The position numbers were made by a program, and so were the translations under genes. Shown here piece after piece: positions 31,805 through 38,835 of a stretch of DNA of 38,835 nt. This stretch comes from Fulvivirga imtechensis AK7. GTDB taxonomy: Bacteria > Bacteroidota > Bacteroidia > Cytophagales > Cyclobacteriaceae. Numbering within the stretch: position 1 is the stretch's first letter; each line of letters starts with the position of its first letter. The notes under the pieces are model-generated. The model searched no databases. It had not been told where the DNA came from and worked only from the letters and a program-made list of their open reading frames with translations. The stretch covers positions 1 through 38,835 of the forward strand of contig NZ_AMZN01000023.1 of the NCBI RefSeq assembly GCF_000331535.1. The letters are read 5' to 3'.

Positions 31805-33037
31805 TTAATGAAAAAACATATATCCAAAAAGAATTGCGGCAATGATCCCAGCCAGATCGGCAATAAGCCCTGCGGTAATGGCATAACGTGTTTTTTTGAT
31901 GTTTACAGAACCAAAATAAACGGCCACTATATAAAAGGTGGTTTCAGTAGCGCCTCTGAATATGCTGGCCATTCGGCCTGTAAAAGAATCTACTCCATGT
32001 GTTTCGATAGTTTCGATCATCATCCCTCTTGCAGCGCCACCGCTAAGGGGTTTCATAATTGCCGTAGGCAGCGCCTTAACAAAGTCTGTATCGGCTCCGG
32101 TAAGGGAAACAAGGTATTCCATTCCCATAACAAGATAACTCAAGGCGCCGCTGGCCCTGAATACACCAATAGCCACAAGAATAGCTATCAGGTAGGGGAT
32201 GATCTTTATAGCTATCTGGAAGCCCTCCTTGGCACCGTCTATGAATGTTTCGTAGATGTTGATGCCCTTCCTGAGCCCAAGCAACAAAAAACTGATAATA
32301 AGCGAAAATATAATCAGGTTGCTGGCTACAGTTGATACTTCTCCTACTTTTTCCTGGGGGATAGAGGTGAAATAGTAAATGATAGATGCGATGATCAGTG
32401 TGAAGCCACCGAGATAAGCCAGTATCACTTTGTCAAACAGGTTGATCTTTTGATAGATCGCTACTGTAATAAGGCCCACAATTGATGAGCAGAAAGTAGC
32501 CAGCAGTATCGGTAGAAATACATCAGTAGGGTTAGCAGCGCCCAGTACAGACCTGTCCACCAGAATTGTCAGGGGGATTATGGAAAGGCCCGAGGTATTT
32601 AATACCAAAAACATGATCTGTGCATCTGAAGCGGTTTCTTTGTCAGGGTTGAGCTCCTGCATTTCGTTCATGGCTTTTAATCCGAGGGGGGTGGCAGCAT
32701 TGTCCAGGCCTAGCATGTTAGCCGAGAAATTCATGATTACTGCTCCGGTTGCCGGATGGTCTCGTGGGATCTGTGGAAATAGCCTGGCAAAGAAGGGCCC
32801 CACTAATTTGGAAAGCACCTTTACCATGCCACCTTTTTCCCCAATACGCATCAGGCCCAGCCATAGGGCCATCACACCAGTCAAAAACAATGATATTTCA
32901 AAACCTGTTTTCGCCATTTCAAAAGTCGAATTGACCAGCGCAGAGAATATTTCATAATCCTGAAAAAAGATCAGCTTAACCAGGGCAACAACAAATGCGA
33001 TAAGAAAAAAGGAGATCCAGATATAGTTTAATACCAT
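31805..33037 (-). CDS. Fused SpmA/SpmB nucleoside-recognition (Gate) membrane protein
   Basis: A 410-aa inner-membrane protein made of two Gate/nucleoside-recognition domains. The first half (about 1-200) resembles spore maturation protein A ('TGVMALWLGLMRIGEKGGMV', 'NMLGLDNAATPLGLKAM', 'QIMFLVLNTSGLSIIPLTIL'). The second half (about 215-410) resembles SpmB ('AIKIIPYLIAILVAIGVFRASGAL', 'LPTAIMKPLSGGAARGMM', 'ATETTFYIVAVYFGSV'). In Bacillus these are separate genes needed for spore core dehydration; here they are one protein in an organism without sporulation genes in view, and the transported substrate is unknown. The ATG at 33037 follows a promoter-like pair. It stands alone. Confidence 0.92.
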   Translation of the reverse strand: MVLNYIWISFFLIAFVVALVKLIFFQDYEIFSALVNSTFEMAKTGFEISLFLTGVMALWLGLMRIGEKGGMVKVLSKLVGPFFARLFPQIPRDHPATGAVIMNFSANMLGLDNAATPLGLKAMNEMQELNPDKETASDAQIMFLVLNTSGLSIIPLTILVDRSVLGAANPTDVFLPILLATFCSSIVGLITVAIYQKINLFDKVILAYLGGFTLIIASIIYYFTSIPQEKVGEVSTVASNLIIFSLIISFLLLGLRKGINIYETFIDGAKEGFQIAIKIIPYLIAILVAIGVFRASGALSYLVMGMEYLVSLTGADTDFVKALPTAIMKPLSGGAARGMMIETIETHGVDSFTGRMASIFRGATETTFYIVAVYFGSVNIKKTRYAITAGLIADLAGIIAAILFGYMFFH

Positions 33038-33066
33038 GAAGAAAGAGTTGGTTAAGGGTAAAAATA

Positions 33067-33099
33067 TAAACTTAGTCTAATAACCCCAACAACCTCAAA
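33067..33099 (-). promoter_or_regulatory. Possible Bacteroidota promoter for the SpmA/SpmB gene
   Basis: On the minus strand, TTTG (33096-33099) is followed after 21 bases by TAAGTTTA (33067-33074), which matches TAnnTTTG at all but the last position. The -7 box ends 29 bases before the ATG. Confidence 0.35.
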
Positions 33100-33118
33100 T
33101 TTCTTTTTCTATTCTAAT

Positions 33119-33210
33119 GTAGAACCGATTCAAGGTATGCATGTCAGAAAACAGAGCCAGAATACCTCTTTTTAAGGTCATTCTGCCTGTTTTTAAGCAT
33201 TTTATATATT
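33119..33210 (+). repeat. Dispersed intergenic repeat, copy 2
   Basis: Matches the repeat at 26008-26085 in the order 'ACCGATT-AAGGTA-GCAT-TCAGA' then 'CTCTTTTTAAGGTCATTCTG'. It extends to the right into 'TTTTTAAGCATTTTATAT', which is also echoed near 5736. It fills most of the 233-bp gap between rsmE and the SpmA/SpmB gene. Confidence 0.5.
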
Positions 33211-33270
33211 TATTGGGAGTTAACAAAAGCCGCGTCAGTGCAAGAAGCTTGGCTGGGTGGAGTGAAGAAG

Positions 33271-33972
33271 TTATGCGTCATTTATCAAATTTAATGTATG
33301 ACAGGCCACTATACCTGCCGTTTCTGTCCGCAGTCTACTGCTTCCAAGACTTACCTTTTTAAATCCATTTTGCAGCGCATATTCAACCTCTTCACTAGTA
33401 AAATCTCCTTCGGGGCCTATTAGTACGCAATATTTCCCTCCGGCCTTAGCACTCCGGGCCAGGCCTACCGGATTATCAAAGTCGACATGCGCAATATACT
33501 TGTCTGTCTCTGTAATCTTAGTAGTAAGCTCATTAAAGGACCTCAGTTCATTGAGCTTTGGCATGTAGCGATGCTGAGATTGTTTCATGGCGCTTAGCGC
33601 CTTCCGCTCCAATCGATCCAGTTTAAGGACTTTCCTTTCGGAATTCTTACAACTGATAAAACTGATTTCCTGCACCCCTATTTCCACAGTCTTTTCGACA
33701 AACCACTCTATACGGTCGAGGTTTTTGGTGGGCGCTATTCCTACGTGAATATAATAGGGGGGAGGTTGCTGAAATTCAGTATCGATTACCTCAAACTCAC
33801 ATTTTTTCTGGTGAGCTGAGGTAAGCCGTACCGAAAAGATATTTCCACGGCCGTCTTGTACTTGTATGGTGTCTCCGGTTTTATACCTTAGCACTTTTAT
33901 GCAATGGCGGGATTCTTCTTCATCCAGGAAAAGTACACCGTTAGATACTTCAGGCTGGTAAAAGAGTGACAT
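33271..33972 (-). CDS. rsmE: 16S rRNA (uracil-1498-N3)-methyltransferase
   Basis: A 233-aa SPOUT-class methyltransferase that modifies U1498 of 16S rRNA using SAM. An N-terminal PUA-like domain ('EESRHCIKVLRYKTGD', 'DGRGNIFSVRL') is followed by the knotted SPOUT domain with 'GIAPTKNLDRIEWFVEKTVEIGV', 'RKALSAMKQSQHRYMPKL', 'LIGPEGDFTSEEV' and 'SLGSSRLRTETAGI', all RsmE signatures. Length is normal. The start ATG at 33972 overlaps the TAA of the acyl-CoA-binding protein gene by one base (TAATG), so it is translated by re-initiation from that gene. Confidence 0.96.
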   Translation of the reverse strand: MSLFYQPEVSNGVLFLDEEESRHCIKVLRYKTGDTIQVQDGRGNIFSVRLTSAHQKKCEFEVIDTEFQQPPPYYIHVGIAPTKNLDRIEWFVEKTVEIGVQEISFISCKNSERKVLKLDRLERKALSAMKQSQHRYMPKLNELRSFNELTTKITETDKYIAHVDFDNPVGLARSAKAGGKYCVLIGPEGDFTSEEVEYALQNGFKKVSLGSSRLRTETAGIVACHTLNLINDA

Positions 33973-34232
33973 TACGCATATTTTGTTTCAAGGTCGTCTA
34001 CCAGTGCAATGTATTCAGCTTCTGCCTCTTCAGGTGATTTCCCAGTCTGCTCTGCCCAGGCATCATGTTTGGCTATGGCTTTGAAATCAAAACCTCCCGG
34101 CCTGCTTTCATGATTGTCACCTTCGGTAGCCTGCTTGTAGAGGGCGTATAACTTTAACAGTTCTTCGTTTGACGGTCTTTTTGTCAGCTCTTTGGATCTT
34201 TTTACAGCACTTTCAAATTTTTCTGTTGGCAT
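33972..34232 (-). CDS. Acyl-CoA-binding protein
   Basis: An 86-aa, single-domain acyl-CoA-binding protein (ACBP), a four-helix bundle that binds C12-C22 acyl-CoA esters in the cytoplasm. The conserved core is clear: 'LLKLYALYKQATEGDN' with the binding Tyr/Lys, 'RPGGFDFKAIAKHDAWAEQTGKS', and 'EEAEAEYIALVDDLE'. ACBPs are widespread in eukaryotes and patchy in bacteria, where they probably buffer acyl-CoA for beta-oxidation or lipid synthesis. The ATG at 34232 is clear. It overlaps rsmE by one base, so the two form an operon, and it lies 85 bp after gltA, separated from it by an intrinsic terminator. Confidence 0.95.
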   Translation of the reverse strand: MPTEKFESAVKRSKELTKRPSNEELLKLYALYKQATEGDNHESRPGGFDFKAIAKHDAWAEQTGKSPEEAEAEYIALVDDLETKYA

Positions 34233-34262
34233 ATTTTATATGTTAAATCTGGGGTTGTAAAT

Positions 34263-34290
34263 AAAAAAGGCTGAATATAGTACCCAGCCT
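34263..34290 (-). terminator. Intrinsic terminator after gltA
   Basis: On the minus strand AGGCTG (34285-34290) pairs with CAGCCT (34268-34273) across an 11-base loop and is followed by TTTTTTATTT. It lies 27 bases beyond the gltA stop codon and separates gltA from the ACBP gene. Confidence 0.75.
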
Positions 34291-34316
34291 CCTTTGATCA
34301 AAATGTATATTCTGAA

Positions 34317-35618
34317 TTATCTATTGTTCATATCCACATAAGATCTGAGGTTGTGACCTACATAGATCTGTCTCGGCCTTCCTATAGGCTCGTGATTTTC
34401 TCTCATTTCTTTCCACTGTGCAATCCATCCTGGCAGGCGTCCGAGAGCAAACATTACTGTGAACATATCCACAGGTATGCCCAGCGCTCTGTATATGATG
34501 CCTGAGTAGAAATCAACGTTAGGGTATAGTTTTCTCTCGATGAAGTAGTCATCGCTCAATGCTACTTCTTCCAGTCCTTTAGCAATTTCCAGTATCGGAT
34601 CATTCACACCAAGTTTGCTTAATACATCATCAGCGGCTTTCTTGATGATCTTCGCCCTGGGGTCGAAGTTTTTATACACCCTGTGGCCGAATCCCATGAG
34701 TCGGAACGGATCATCCTTGTCTTTGGCTTTTCCCATCCATTTTTTAGTGTCGCCACCATCTTTCTGGATGTTTTCCAGCATGTGTATTACGGCAGAGTTA
34801 GCGCCACCATGAAGCGGCCCCCAAAGCGCATTAATACCGGCAGAGATAGATGCGTATAAGCTGGCCTGAGAAGAACCAACAATTCTTACTGTAGAAGTAG
34901 AGCAGTTTTGCTCATGGTCAGCATGCAGTATCAGGAGTTTGTCAAGTGCATTCGCTACAACAGGATCTACCTGGTATTCTTCGGCAGGTAAAGCAAACAT
35001 CATCTTCAGGAAGTTGCTGCAATAGTCCAGCCTGTTGTCAGGGTAATTTACCGGGTGTCCAACTTCATTCTTATAAGCCCAGGCAGCAAAAGTAGGCATT
35101 TTAGCCAGTATCCTGATAATGCTCAGGTTGACTTTGTCAGCAGAGCGGTTAGGGTCAAGAGATTCGGGATAAAATGCAGTTAGTGAAGTGACCAAAGAAG
35201 ATAAGACTCCCATTGGGTGAGCATTAGAGGGGAAGCCTTCCAGTATCTTTTTAATGTCTTCATGCACCAGGGTGTGAACCTTAATTTCATTCTGAAATTT
35301 GTTCAACTGCTCTTGTGAAGGAAGTTCTCCGTATATTAAAAGATAAGCCACCTCAACAAAAGTGGATTTTTCAGCCAACTCCTCAATAGAATATCCTCTG
35401 TATCTCAAGATACCTTTTTCTCCATCAAGGAAGGTAATAGCGCTTGTGGTAGACCCGGTATTTTTGTAACCCGGATCAAGAGTTATCAGACCAGAGTCGC
35501 TTCTCAACGATCCTATGTCAATTCCTTGCTCGTTTTCCGTTCCCTCAACTAACGGTAGCTGGTAAGATTTTTCTCCAAATTTGATCTCTGCCGTTTTGAT
35601 CTCTGCCGTTTTAGACAT
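34317..35618 (-). CDS. gltA: Citrate synthase
   Basis: A 433-aa citrate synthase that condenses acetyl-CoA and oxaloacetate at the entry of the TCA cycle. It has the N-terminal extension of the Gram-negative, hexameric type ('GSLRSDSGLITLDPGYKNTGS'), and the catalytic segments 'WGPLHGGANSAVIHML' (His), 'LMGFGHRVYKNFDPRAK' (His) and 'NVDFYSGIIYRALGIP' (Asp). It ends with 'GRPRQIYVG'. The first codons contain a perfect 15-bp tandem duplication that makes 'TAEIK' appear twice after the start. It is flanked by two intrinsic terminators, so it is its own transcription unit, with a leader of up to about 50 bases after the upstream terminator. Confidence 0.97.
   Translation of the reverse strand: MSKTAEIKTAEIKFGEKSYQLPLVEGTENEQGIDIGSLRSDSGLITLDPGYKNTGSTTSAITFLDGEKGILRYRGYSIEELAEKSTFVEVAYLLIYGELPSQEQLNKFQNEIKVHTLVHEDIKKILEGFPSNAHPMGVLSSLVTSLTAFYPESLDPNRSADKVNLSIIRILAKMPTFAAWAYKNEVGHPVNYPDNRLDYCSNFLKMMFALPAEEYQVDPVVANALDKLLILHADHEQNCSTSTVRIVGSSQASLYASISAGINALWGPLHGGANSAVIHMLENIQKDGGDTKKWMGKAKDKDDPFRLMGFGHRVYKNFDPRAKIIKKAADDVLSKLGVNDPILEIAKGLEEVALSDDYFIERKLYPNVDFYSGIIYRALGIPVDMFTVMFALGRLPGWIAQWKEMRENHEPIGRPRQIYVGHNLRSYVDMNNR
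35582..35611. repeat. 15-bp tandem duplication at the gltA N-terminus
   Basis: TGATCTCTGCCGTTT at 35582-35596 is repeated exactly at 35597-35611. It encodes two copies of the pentapeptide TAEIK at residues 4-8 and 9-13 of GltA. Because the unit is a multiple of three, gain or loss would keep the reading frame. Confidence 0.9.
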
Positions 35619-35671
35619 TTTTTCTCTTTAGTTTAAGTTCCTGTTATTCTAAATCGACCGTGAAATTAGAT

Positions 35672-35697
35672 AAAAAAAGGGTTAAATAAAAACCCTG
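35672..35697 (-). terminator. Intrinsic terminator after the prohibitin-like gene
   Basis: On the minus strand GGGTT (35691-35695) pairs with AACCC (35679-35683) across a 7-base loop, directly followed by seven T. It ends the transcription unit of the SPFH gene, whose stop is at 35706, before gltA begins. Confidence 0.75.
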
Positions 35698-35705
35698 CAA
35701 TCGAT

Positions 35706-36524
35706 CTAATTACCACCAAGAATAAGAGGCATACCGTCTTTGCCACTGCCTACCACCACAACTTTGGAATTCGGTGATTTTGATAGTTCTAAAGTAGCCT
35801 CAATTCCACGCATCTTTAACAATTCAGGTGTCAAACTGTTATTAATTATTTTATTTGCTACGGCTTCACCTTCTGCCGCTATTCTTTTTCTCTCGGCTTC
35901 GCTCTTCTCCTTTTCGAGTCTAAACTGGTAGGCCAGTGCTTCCTGCTCCTGCTGTAGTTTGTTTTCGATAGCAGCCCTGATCTGGTCAGGCAGGTTGATT
36001 GACCGGATAAGCAGCGCTTTCATGTCACAATTGTTCTCTTTAAGGCTTTTTTCAGTCTCCAACTTAATGGAAGCCTCTACTTCCCCTCTTTTTGTCGAGT
36101 ATATCTCTTCTGCGGTAAATCTCCCCATCACCTGTCGCACGGCCGACCTCACCTCGGGTATTACCAGGGAGTTGACATAGTTGATACCAAAGTTTTCGTG
36201 CAGGTAGCCAATTTGGTCGTAGATGGGGTTGAAACGAAGCGTAACATCCACATTAAGGCTCAGCCCGTTTTTGTCCAGCACATCCATTTTTTCTTCTATT
36301 GACCTCTCCCGCACTTCATAAACATGAAGCGTATTCCAGGGAGCCTTTATGCCAAAGCCTTGTTTGATCACGTTCTCTTTGTCCAGTCCACCGCCAAATT
36401 TATAAAAGATAATGGCTCTTTCTCCTGCATCTATTGTGTAAAAGATACTTGATGATAGCGCCAGTAACACCACTACGGCAATAATGATAACAATGATAAC
36501 GGGTAAAAATTTTCTGTTGTCCAT
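35706..36524 (-). CDS. Prohibitin-family (SPFH/Band 7) membrane protein
   Basis: A protein of about 272 aa with one N-terminal membrane helix ('FLPVIIVIIIAVVVLLALSS', about 6-25) and an SPFH domain. Prohibitin wording is strong: 'TIDAGERAIIFYKFGG', 'VYEVRERSIEEKMDVLDKNG', 'VIPEVRSAVRQVMGRFTAEEIYSTKR' and a long helical stretch 'AYQFRLEKEKSEAERKRI'. SPFH proteins form ring-like membrane scaffolds and often control FtsH-type proteases or lipid domains. I chose the ATG at 36524; a TTG ten codons upstream (36554) would put charged, unconserved residues before the membrane helix. It follows a TPR gene by 59 bp on the same strand and is closed by an intrinsic terminator. Confidence 0.92.
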   Translation of the reverse strand: MDNRKFLPVIIVIIIAVVVLLALSSSIFYTIDAGERAIIFYKFGGGLDKENVIKQGFGIKAPWNTLHVYEVRERSIEEKMDVLDKNGLSLNVDVTLRFNPIYDQIGYLHENFGINYVNSLVIPEVRSAVRQVMGRFTAEEIYSTKRGEVEASIKLETEKSLKENNCDMKALLIRSINLPDQIRAAIENKLQQEQEALAYQFRLEKEKSEAERKRIAAEGEAVANKIINNSLTPELLKMRGIEATLELSKSPNSKVVVVGSGKDGMPLILGGN

Positions 36525-36583
36525 AACTATAAAACGTATTTCTATTTGCGGCAAGTTTGTAATTAAAAAAATGAAATCAAATC

Positions 36584-37519
36584 TTACTCACATACTTTTT
36601 TGACTTTGTCGAAGTCTTCATAGTATCCGAGGCCGCCAGCTTCCTCCCAATCTGCGCAGGCTCCTGCCTTATCATTCATTTCATATCTGCAGTTGCCGCG
36701 CATGCTGTAGTAAGAGCCGTCATCATTATTGAGCATAATTGCCGTGGCGTAATCTTCCAGAGCTTTTGTATATTCTCTTTTTTGCTGGTATGCCTGAGCC
36801 CGGTAAAAGTAGCTGTCAGAGTTGTTGTAGTTTTTGATAATGGCAATGTTGTACATAAATATAGCCGAATCGGGCTGATTCATTTTGCTAAATACATTGC
36901 CTTTATAGAAATAGTACCCGTAAAAGTCAGGGTTGATTCTGGTTAGCCTATTGGCGGCCTTAAGAGCCTGAGGGTATTTTTCGCTGTTATAAAGTGCTAC
37001 AAACCTATAGTATTCGTATTTTTCCTCAAATGGTTTTAAACGCAGGGCCATATCATAGTCCTCAACGGCCCCGGTGAAGTCACCAAGCTCATATTTCATT
37101 TTACCCCTTAAAATATATGAATAAGCGGAAGTATCTTGTGGGTGGAGAGAAATATAGTTTGAGAAACTACTGAGAGCCTTCTCCATCTGGCCCATGTTTC
37201 TATAGGTAAACCCCTGGTACATCCATATTACATTATTTTCCGGGTTTAACCTGTACGCAGTTTTGAAATCTTCCAATGCATTATTATAATCTCCATTTTT
37301 GAAAAAACAGATGCCTCTGTGAAAAAAAGCTTTGGTAAAAGTAGAATCTTTTTCAATACACTGCGTTAAGTAGTTTATAGCTTGCTCGCGATCAACCGAA
37401 ATATAATGATAGCCTCTGTTGAATAATTTTTCTATGGAACTCTGAGCAAGGGATGAAATATAAAGAAAACAAGAAAACAGAAGGAGGAGTAAACGCTTCA
37501 CCAATACCGTTTGGGACAT
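36584..37519 (-). CDS. Exported tetratricopeptide-repeat protein
   Basis: A 311-aa protein with a signal peptide ('LLLLLFSCFLYISSLAQ') followed by seven or eight TPR units spanning most of the chain ('AFFHRGICFFKNGDYNNALEDFKTAYRLNP', 'YYFYKGNVFSKMNQPDSAIFMY' patterns, given here in part). The C-terminal end 'GACADWEEAGGLGYYEDF' contains the last cysteine pair region. TPR arrays bind protein partners; the protein is probably periplasmic and no enzymatic domain is seen. A good promoter match lies just upstream. It may be cotranscribed with the prohibitin-like gene 59 bp downstream. It is divergent from rpoD across a 324-bp gap. Confidence 0.85.
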   Translation of the reverse strand: MSQTVLVKRLLLLLFSCFLYISSLAQSSIEKLFNRGYHYISVDREQAINYLTQCIEKDSTFTKAFFHRGICFFKNGDYNNALEDFKTAYRLNPENNVIWMYQGFTYRNMGQMEKALSSFSNYISLHPQDTSAYSYILRGKMKYELGDFTGAVEDYDMALRLKPFEEKYEYYRFVALYNSEKYPQALKAANRLTRINPDFYGYYFYKGNVFSKMNQPDSAIFMYNIAIIKNYNNSDSYFYRAQAYQQKREYTKALEDYATAIMLNNDDGSYYSMRGNCRYEMNDKAGACADWEEAGGLGYYEDFDKVKKVCE

Positions 37520-37843
37520 GATCAGGGGGCCTGGGCTAAATAAAACGACTGCAAATTTAGTAAGAAATAATATGTTACCAACAAACGCGTAAGGTAATTA
37601 TTTAAAATAGTTCTAAGCAGTTTCGAAAAATTTTTGTATCATGCGAAATTTCCCGAAAAGAGGGGTTAAAAAGGTCGTTTTAAAGGGGGATAGCGTAGGG
37701 AAACACAAAAAAAAGACAAAAAAATCGAGATTTAAGGAGAGGGGGGAACAAATTCAGATTTTTATTGTTATAAATGGTTGTATATAAAAAATAGCAGAAA
37801 TAATACATAACGCAAGAATTAATACATTAGGATAAAAAGGAGA
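37520..37843. other. Divergent regulatory region between the TPR gene and rpoD
   Basis: No gene was seen in these 324 bases. They hold the TPR-gene promoter (37552-37585), a small inverted repeat TTACC (37575-37579)/GGTAA (37593-37597) overlapping its -33 box, a purine-rich stretch (about 37670-37750), and an AT-rich leader before rpoD ending in a good ribosome site (AAAAAGGAGA) just before the ATG. I could not fix the rpoD promoter itself. Confidence 0.5.
37552..37585 (-). promoter_or_regulatory. Promoter of the TPR gene (Bacteroidota type)
   Basis: On the minus strand TTTGTTG (37579-37585) is followed, 19 bases after the second TTG, by TAAATTTG (37552-37559), an exact match to the -7 consensus TAnnTTTG at the expected spacing. 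The -7 box ends 32 bases before the ATG at 37519. Confidence 0.5.
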
Positions 37844-38713
37844 ATGAGACAACTTAAGATTACACAATCCATCACCAACAGGGACAGCAGAACCCTGGAA
37901 AAGTACTTCAATGAGATATCTAAGGATGAGCTCCTGACCCCTGAAGAAGAGGTAGATCTGGCTCAGCGAATTAGAGAAGGGGATGAAGCTGCACTGGAAA
38001 AACTGGTGAAGGCAAATTTGAGATTCGTAGTATCAGTGGCTAAACAATACCATTATTCTAATAAAATACCGCTTAACGACCTTATTAATGAGGGTAACCT
38101 GGGCCTGGTAAAAGCGGCAAAAAGATTTGATGAGAAACGTGGGTTTAAATTCATCTCTTATGCTGTATGGTGGATCAGACAATCGATCATCCAGGCGTTG
38201 GCCGAGCATTCAAGAATTGTAAGGATCCCTTCTAATAAAATAGGAGCGCTTTCTAAAATTGATCAGGCTTCTTCTATTCTCGAGCAACAGTTTGAGCGTG
38301 AGCCTACCGATGAGGAATTGGCGGAGCTTCTGGATATGAGCGTAGATGAGGTTAGAACTACGGTAAGATCCCAAACTAAGCAGGTATCTATTGACAAGCC
38401 TTTCTCTGAGGATGAGGGCAGCTCATTATTAGATGTAATGGAAGATGAGGACAGCAATGCTGTTGAAGATCTGGTATATAGTGACTCTTTGAGGAGAGAG
38501 GTTGCAAGATTGCTTTCTACACTTACAGAAAGAGAGCGAATTGTGATCAGCCAGTACTTCGGACTAAGTGAAAATACAAGCTTATCACTTGAAGATATTG
38601 GAGAGAACCTTGGCCTTACCCGTGAAAGAGTAAGACAGATAAAAGAAAAGGCGCTTAGAAAACTTTCTAAGAACCCTAAGAACGAACTGCTGAAGCCTTA
38701 CCTGGCTAACTAA
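37844..38713 (+). CDS. rpoD: Primary RNA polymerase sigma factor (sigma-70 family)
   Basis: A 289-aa sigma-70 factor of the Bacteroidota primary type. Region 1.2 ('TLEKYFNEISKDELLTPEEEVDLAQRIREGD') is followed by region 2 ('LRFVVSVAKQYHYSNKIPLNDLINEGNLGLVKAAKRF', 'ISYAVWWIRQSIIQAL'), region 3 ('REPTDEELAELLDMSVDEV') and region 4 with the helix-turn-helix 'LSLEDIGENLGLTRERVRQIKEKALRKL'. Region 1.1 and the long non-conserved region of E. coli RpoD are absent, as in sigma-ABfr of Bacteroides, which reads TTTG/TAnnTTTG promoters. The start is supported by the ribosome site AAAAAGGAGA. It is monocistronic, with a strong terminator 18 bases downstream. Confidence 0.96.
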   Translation: MRQLKITQSITNRDSRTLEKYFNEISKDELLTPEEEVDLAQRIREGDEAALEKLVKANLRFVVSVAKQYHYSNKIPLNDLINEGNLGLVKAAKRFDEKRGFKFISYAVWWIRQSIIQALAEHSRIVRIPSNKIGALSKIDQASSILEQQFEREPTDEELAELLDMSVDEVRTTVRSQTKQVSIDKPFSEDEGSSLLDVMEDEDSNAVEDLVYSDSLRREVARLLSTLTERERIVISQYFGLSENTSLSLEDIGENLGLTRERVRQIKEKALRKLSKNPKNELLKPYLAN

Positions 38714-38730
38714 CCAGTAGTTGATCAAAT

Positions 38731-38766
38731 AAAAAGGGAGCGCTGAATTTTCAGCACTCCCTTTTT
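38731..38766 (+). terminator. Intrinsic terminator after rpoD
   Basis: AAAAAGGGAGCGCTGA (38731-38746) pairs with TCAGCACTCCCTTTTT (38751-38766) with one mismatch and a loop of four bases, and the stem runs into a T tract. On the complementary strand the mismatch becomes a G-U pair, so it could work in both directions. Confidence 0.85.
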
Positions 38767-38789
38767 ATTATGGCTCTCCACAGGTACCT

Positions 38790-38835
38790 ATTAACAATTA
38801 ACAATTAACAATTAACAATTAACAATTAACAATTA
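38790..38835. repeat. 7-bp tandem repeat (TTAACAA)n at the window end
   Basis: From 38791 the sequence is a perfect run of TTAACAA units, 45 bases or about 6.4 copies, cut off by the window edge, so the full length is unknown. It lies downstream of rpoD and its terminator. Heptanucleotide runs of this kind can be artefacts of assembly ends or true simple-sequence repeats. Confidence 0.85.

Noticed and set aside
31799-32335. 178-codon plus-strand open frame opposite the SpmA/SpmB gene
   Set aside because: Entirely antisense to a strongly supported membrane protein; its composition (Cys, His, Ser rich) is typical of the shadow frame of a hydrophobic gene.

Overview
The window looks like chromosomal backbone from a member of the Bacteroidota, most likely a Cytophagales-type environmental bacterium. 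The evidence is a short primary sigma factor of the Bacteroidota type (289 aa, no region 1.1), promoter-like TAnnTTTG boxes instead of E. coli -10 boxes, weak Shine-Dalgarno signals, an orphan FtsX/MacB-type permease, TPR-rich signalling proteins, a sirtuin without the zinc cysteines, and a DNA topoisomerase I that ends in glycine-rich repeats instead of zinc ribbons. No tRNA, rRNA, CRISPR array, prophage or intact insertion sequence was seen.

Layout. Bases 1-8400 are the loosest part: a soluble GAF-PAS histidine kinase, a tightly coupled PEP-mutase-family/Ada pair, an M23 peptidase, a VOC protein, an orphan PhnD-like lipoprotein and an unrecognised 152-aa protein. They are separated by gaps filled with small palindromic repeats, a MITE-like element and a decayed coding remnant. 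Bases 8400-19200 hold queA, divergent menC plus a VIT1/CCC1 transporter, the large FtsX-type permease, a coupled pair made of an outer-membrane-barrel-like protein and an exported TPR-CHAT protein, and an AGCS amino-acid symporter. Bases 19200-26000 hold a TPR/PP2C (SpoIIE-type) signalling protein, a ureohydrolase and a SixA-type phosphatase, then topA followed by a cobB sirtuin. Bases 26000-33100 hold a TlpA thioredoxin, tex, two unrecognised proteins and a fused SpmA/SpmB nucleoside-recognition membrane protein. Bases 33200-38835 hold acbP-rsmE, gltA, a prohibitin-like SPFH protein, a TPR protein and rpoD, with three convincing intrinsic terminators; the window ends inside a 7-bp tandem repeat.

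How the genes work together. Most are housekeeping functions: queuosine tRNA modification, menaquinone synthesis, TCA-cycle entry, rRNA methylation, supercoiling control, alkylation repair and the primary sigma factor. The most system-like locus is the barrel/CHAT pair (14179-17656): a secreted caspase-like domain with an intact His/Cys dyad, translationally coupled to a predicted outer-membrane protein. The most notable non-coding signal is the set of small inverted-repeat elements, especially the 51-200 element with about 27-bp imperfect terminal inverted repeats and a partial relative near 6309. I found no clear-cut new defence or mobile system. All family assignments come from reading motifs and overall architecture, without database searches.
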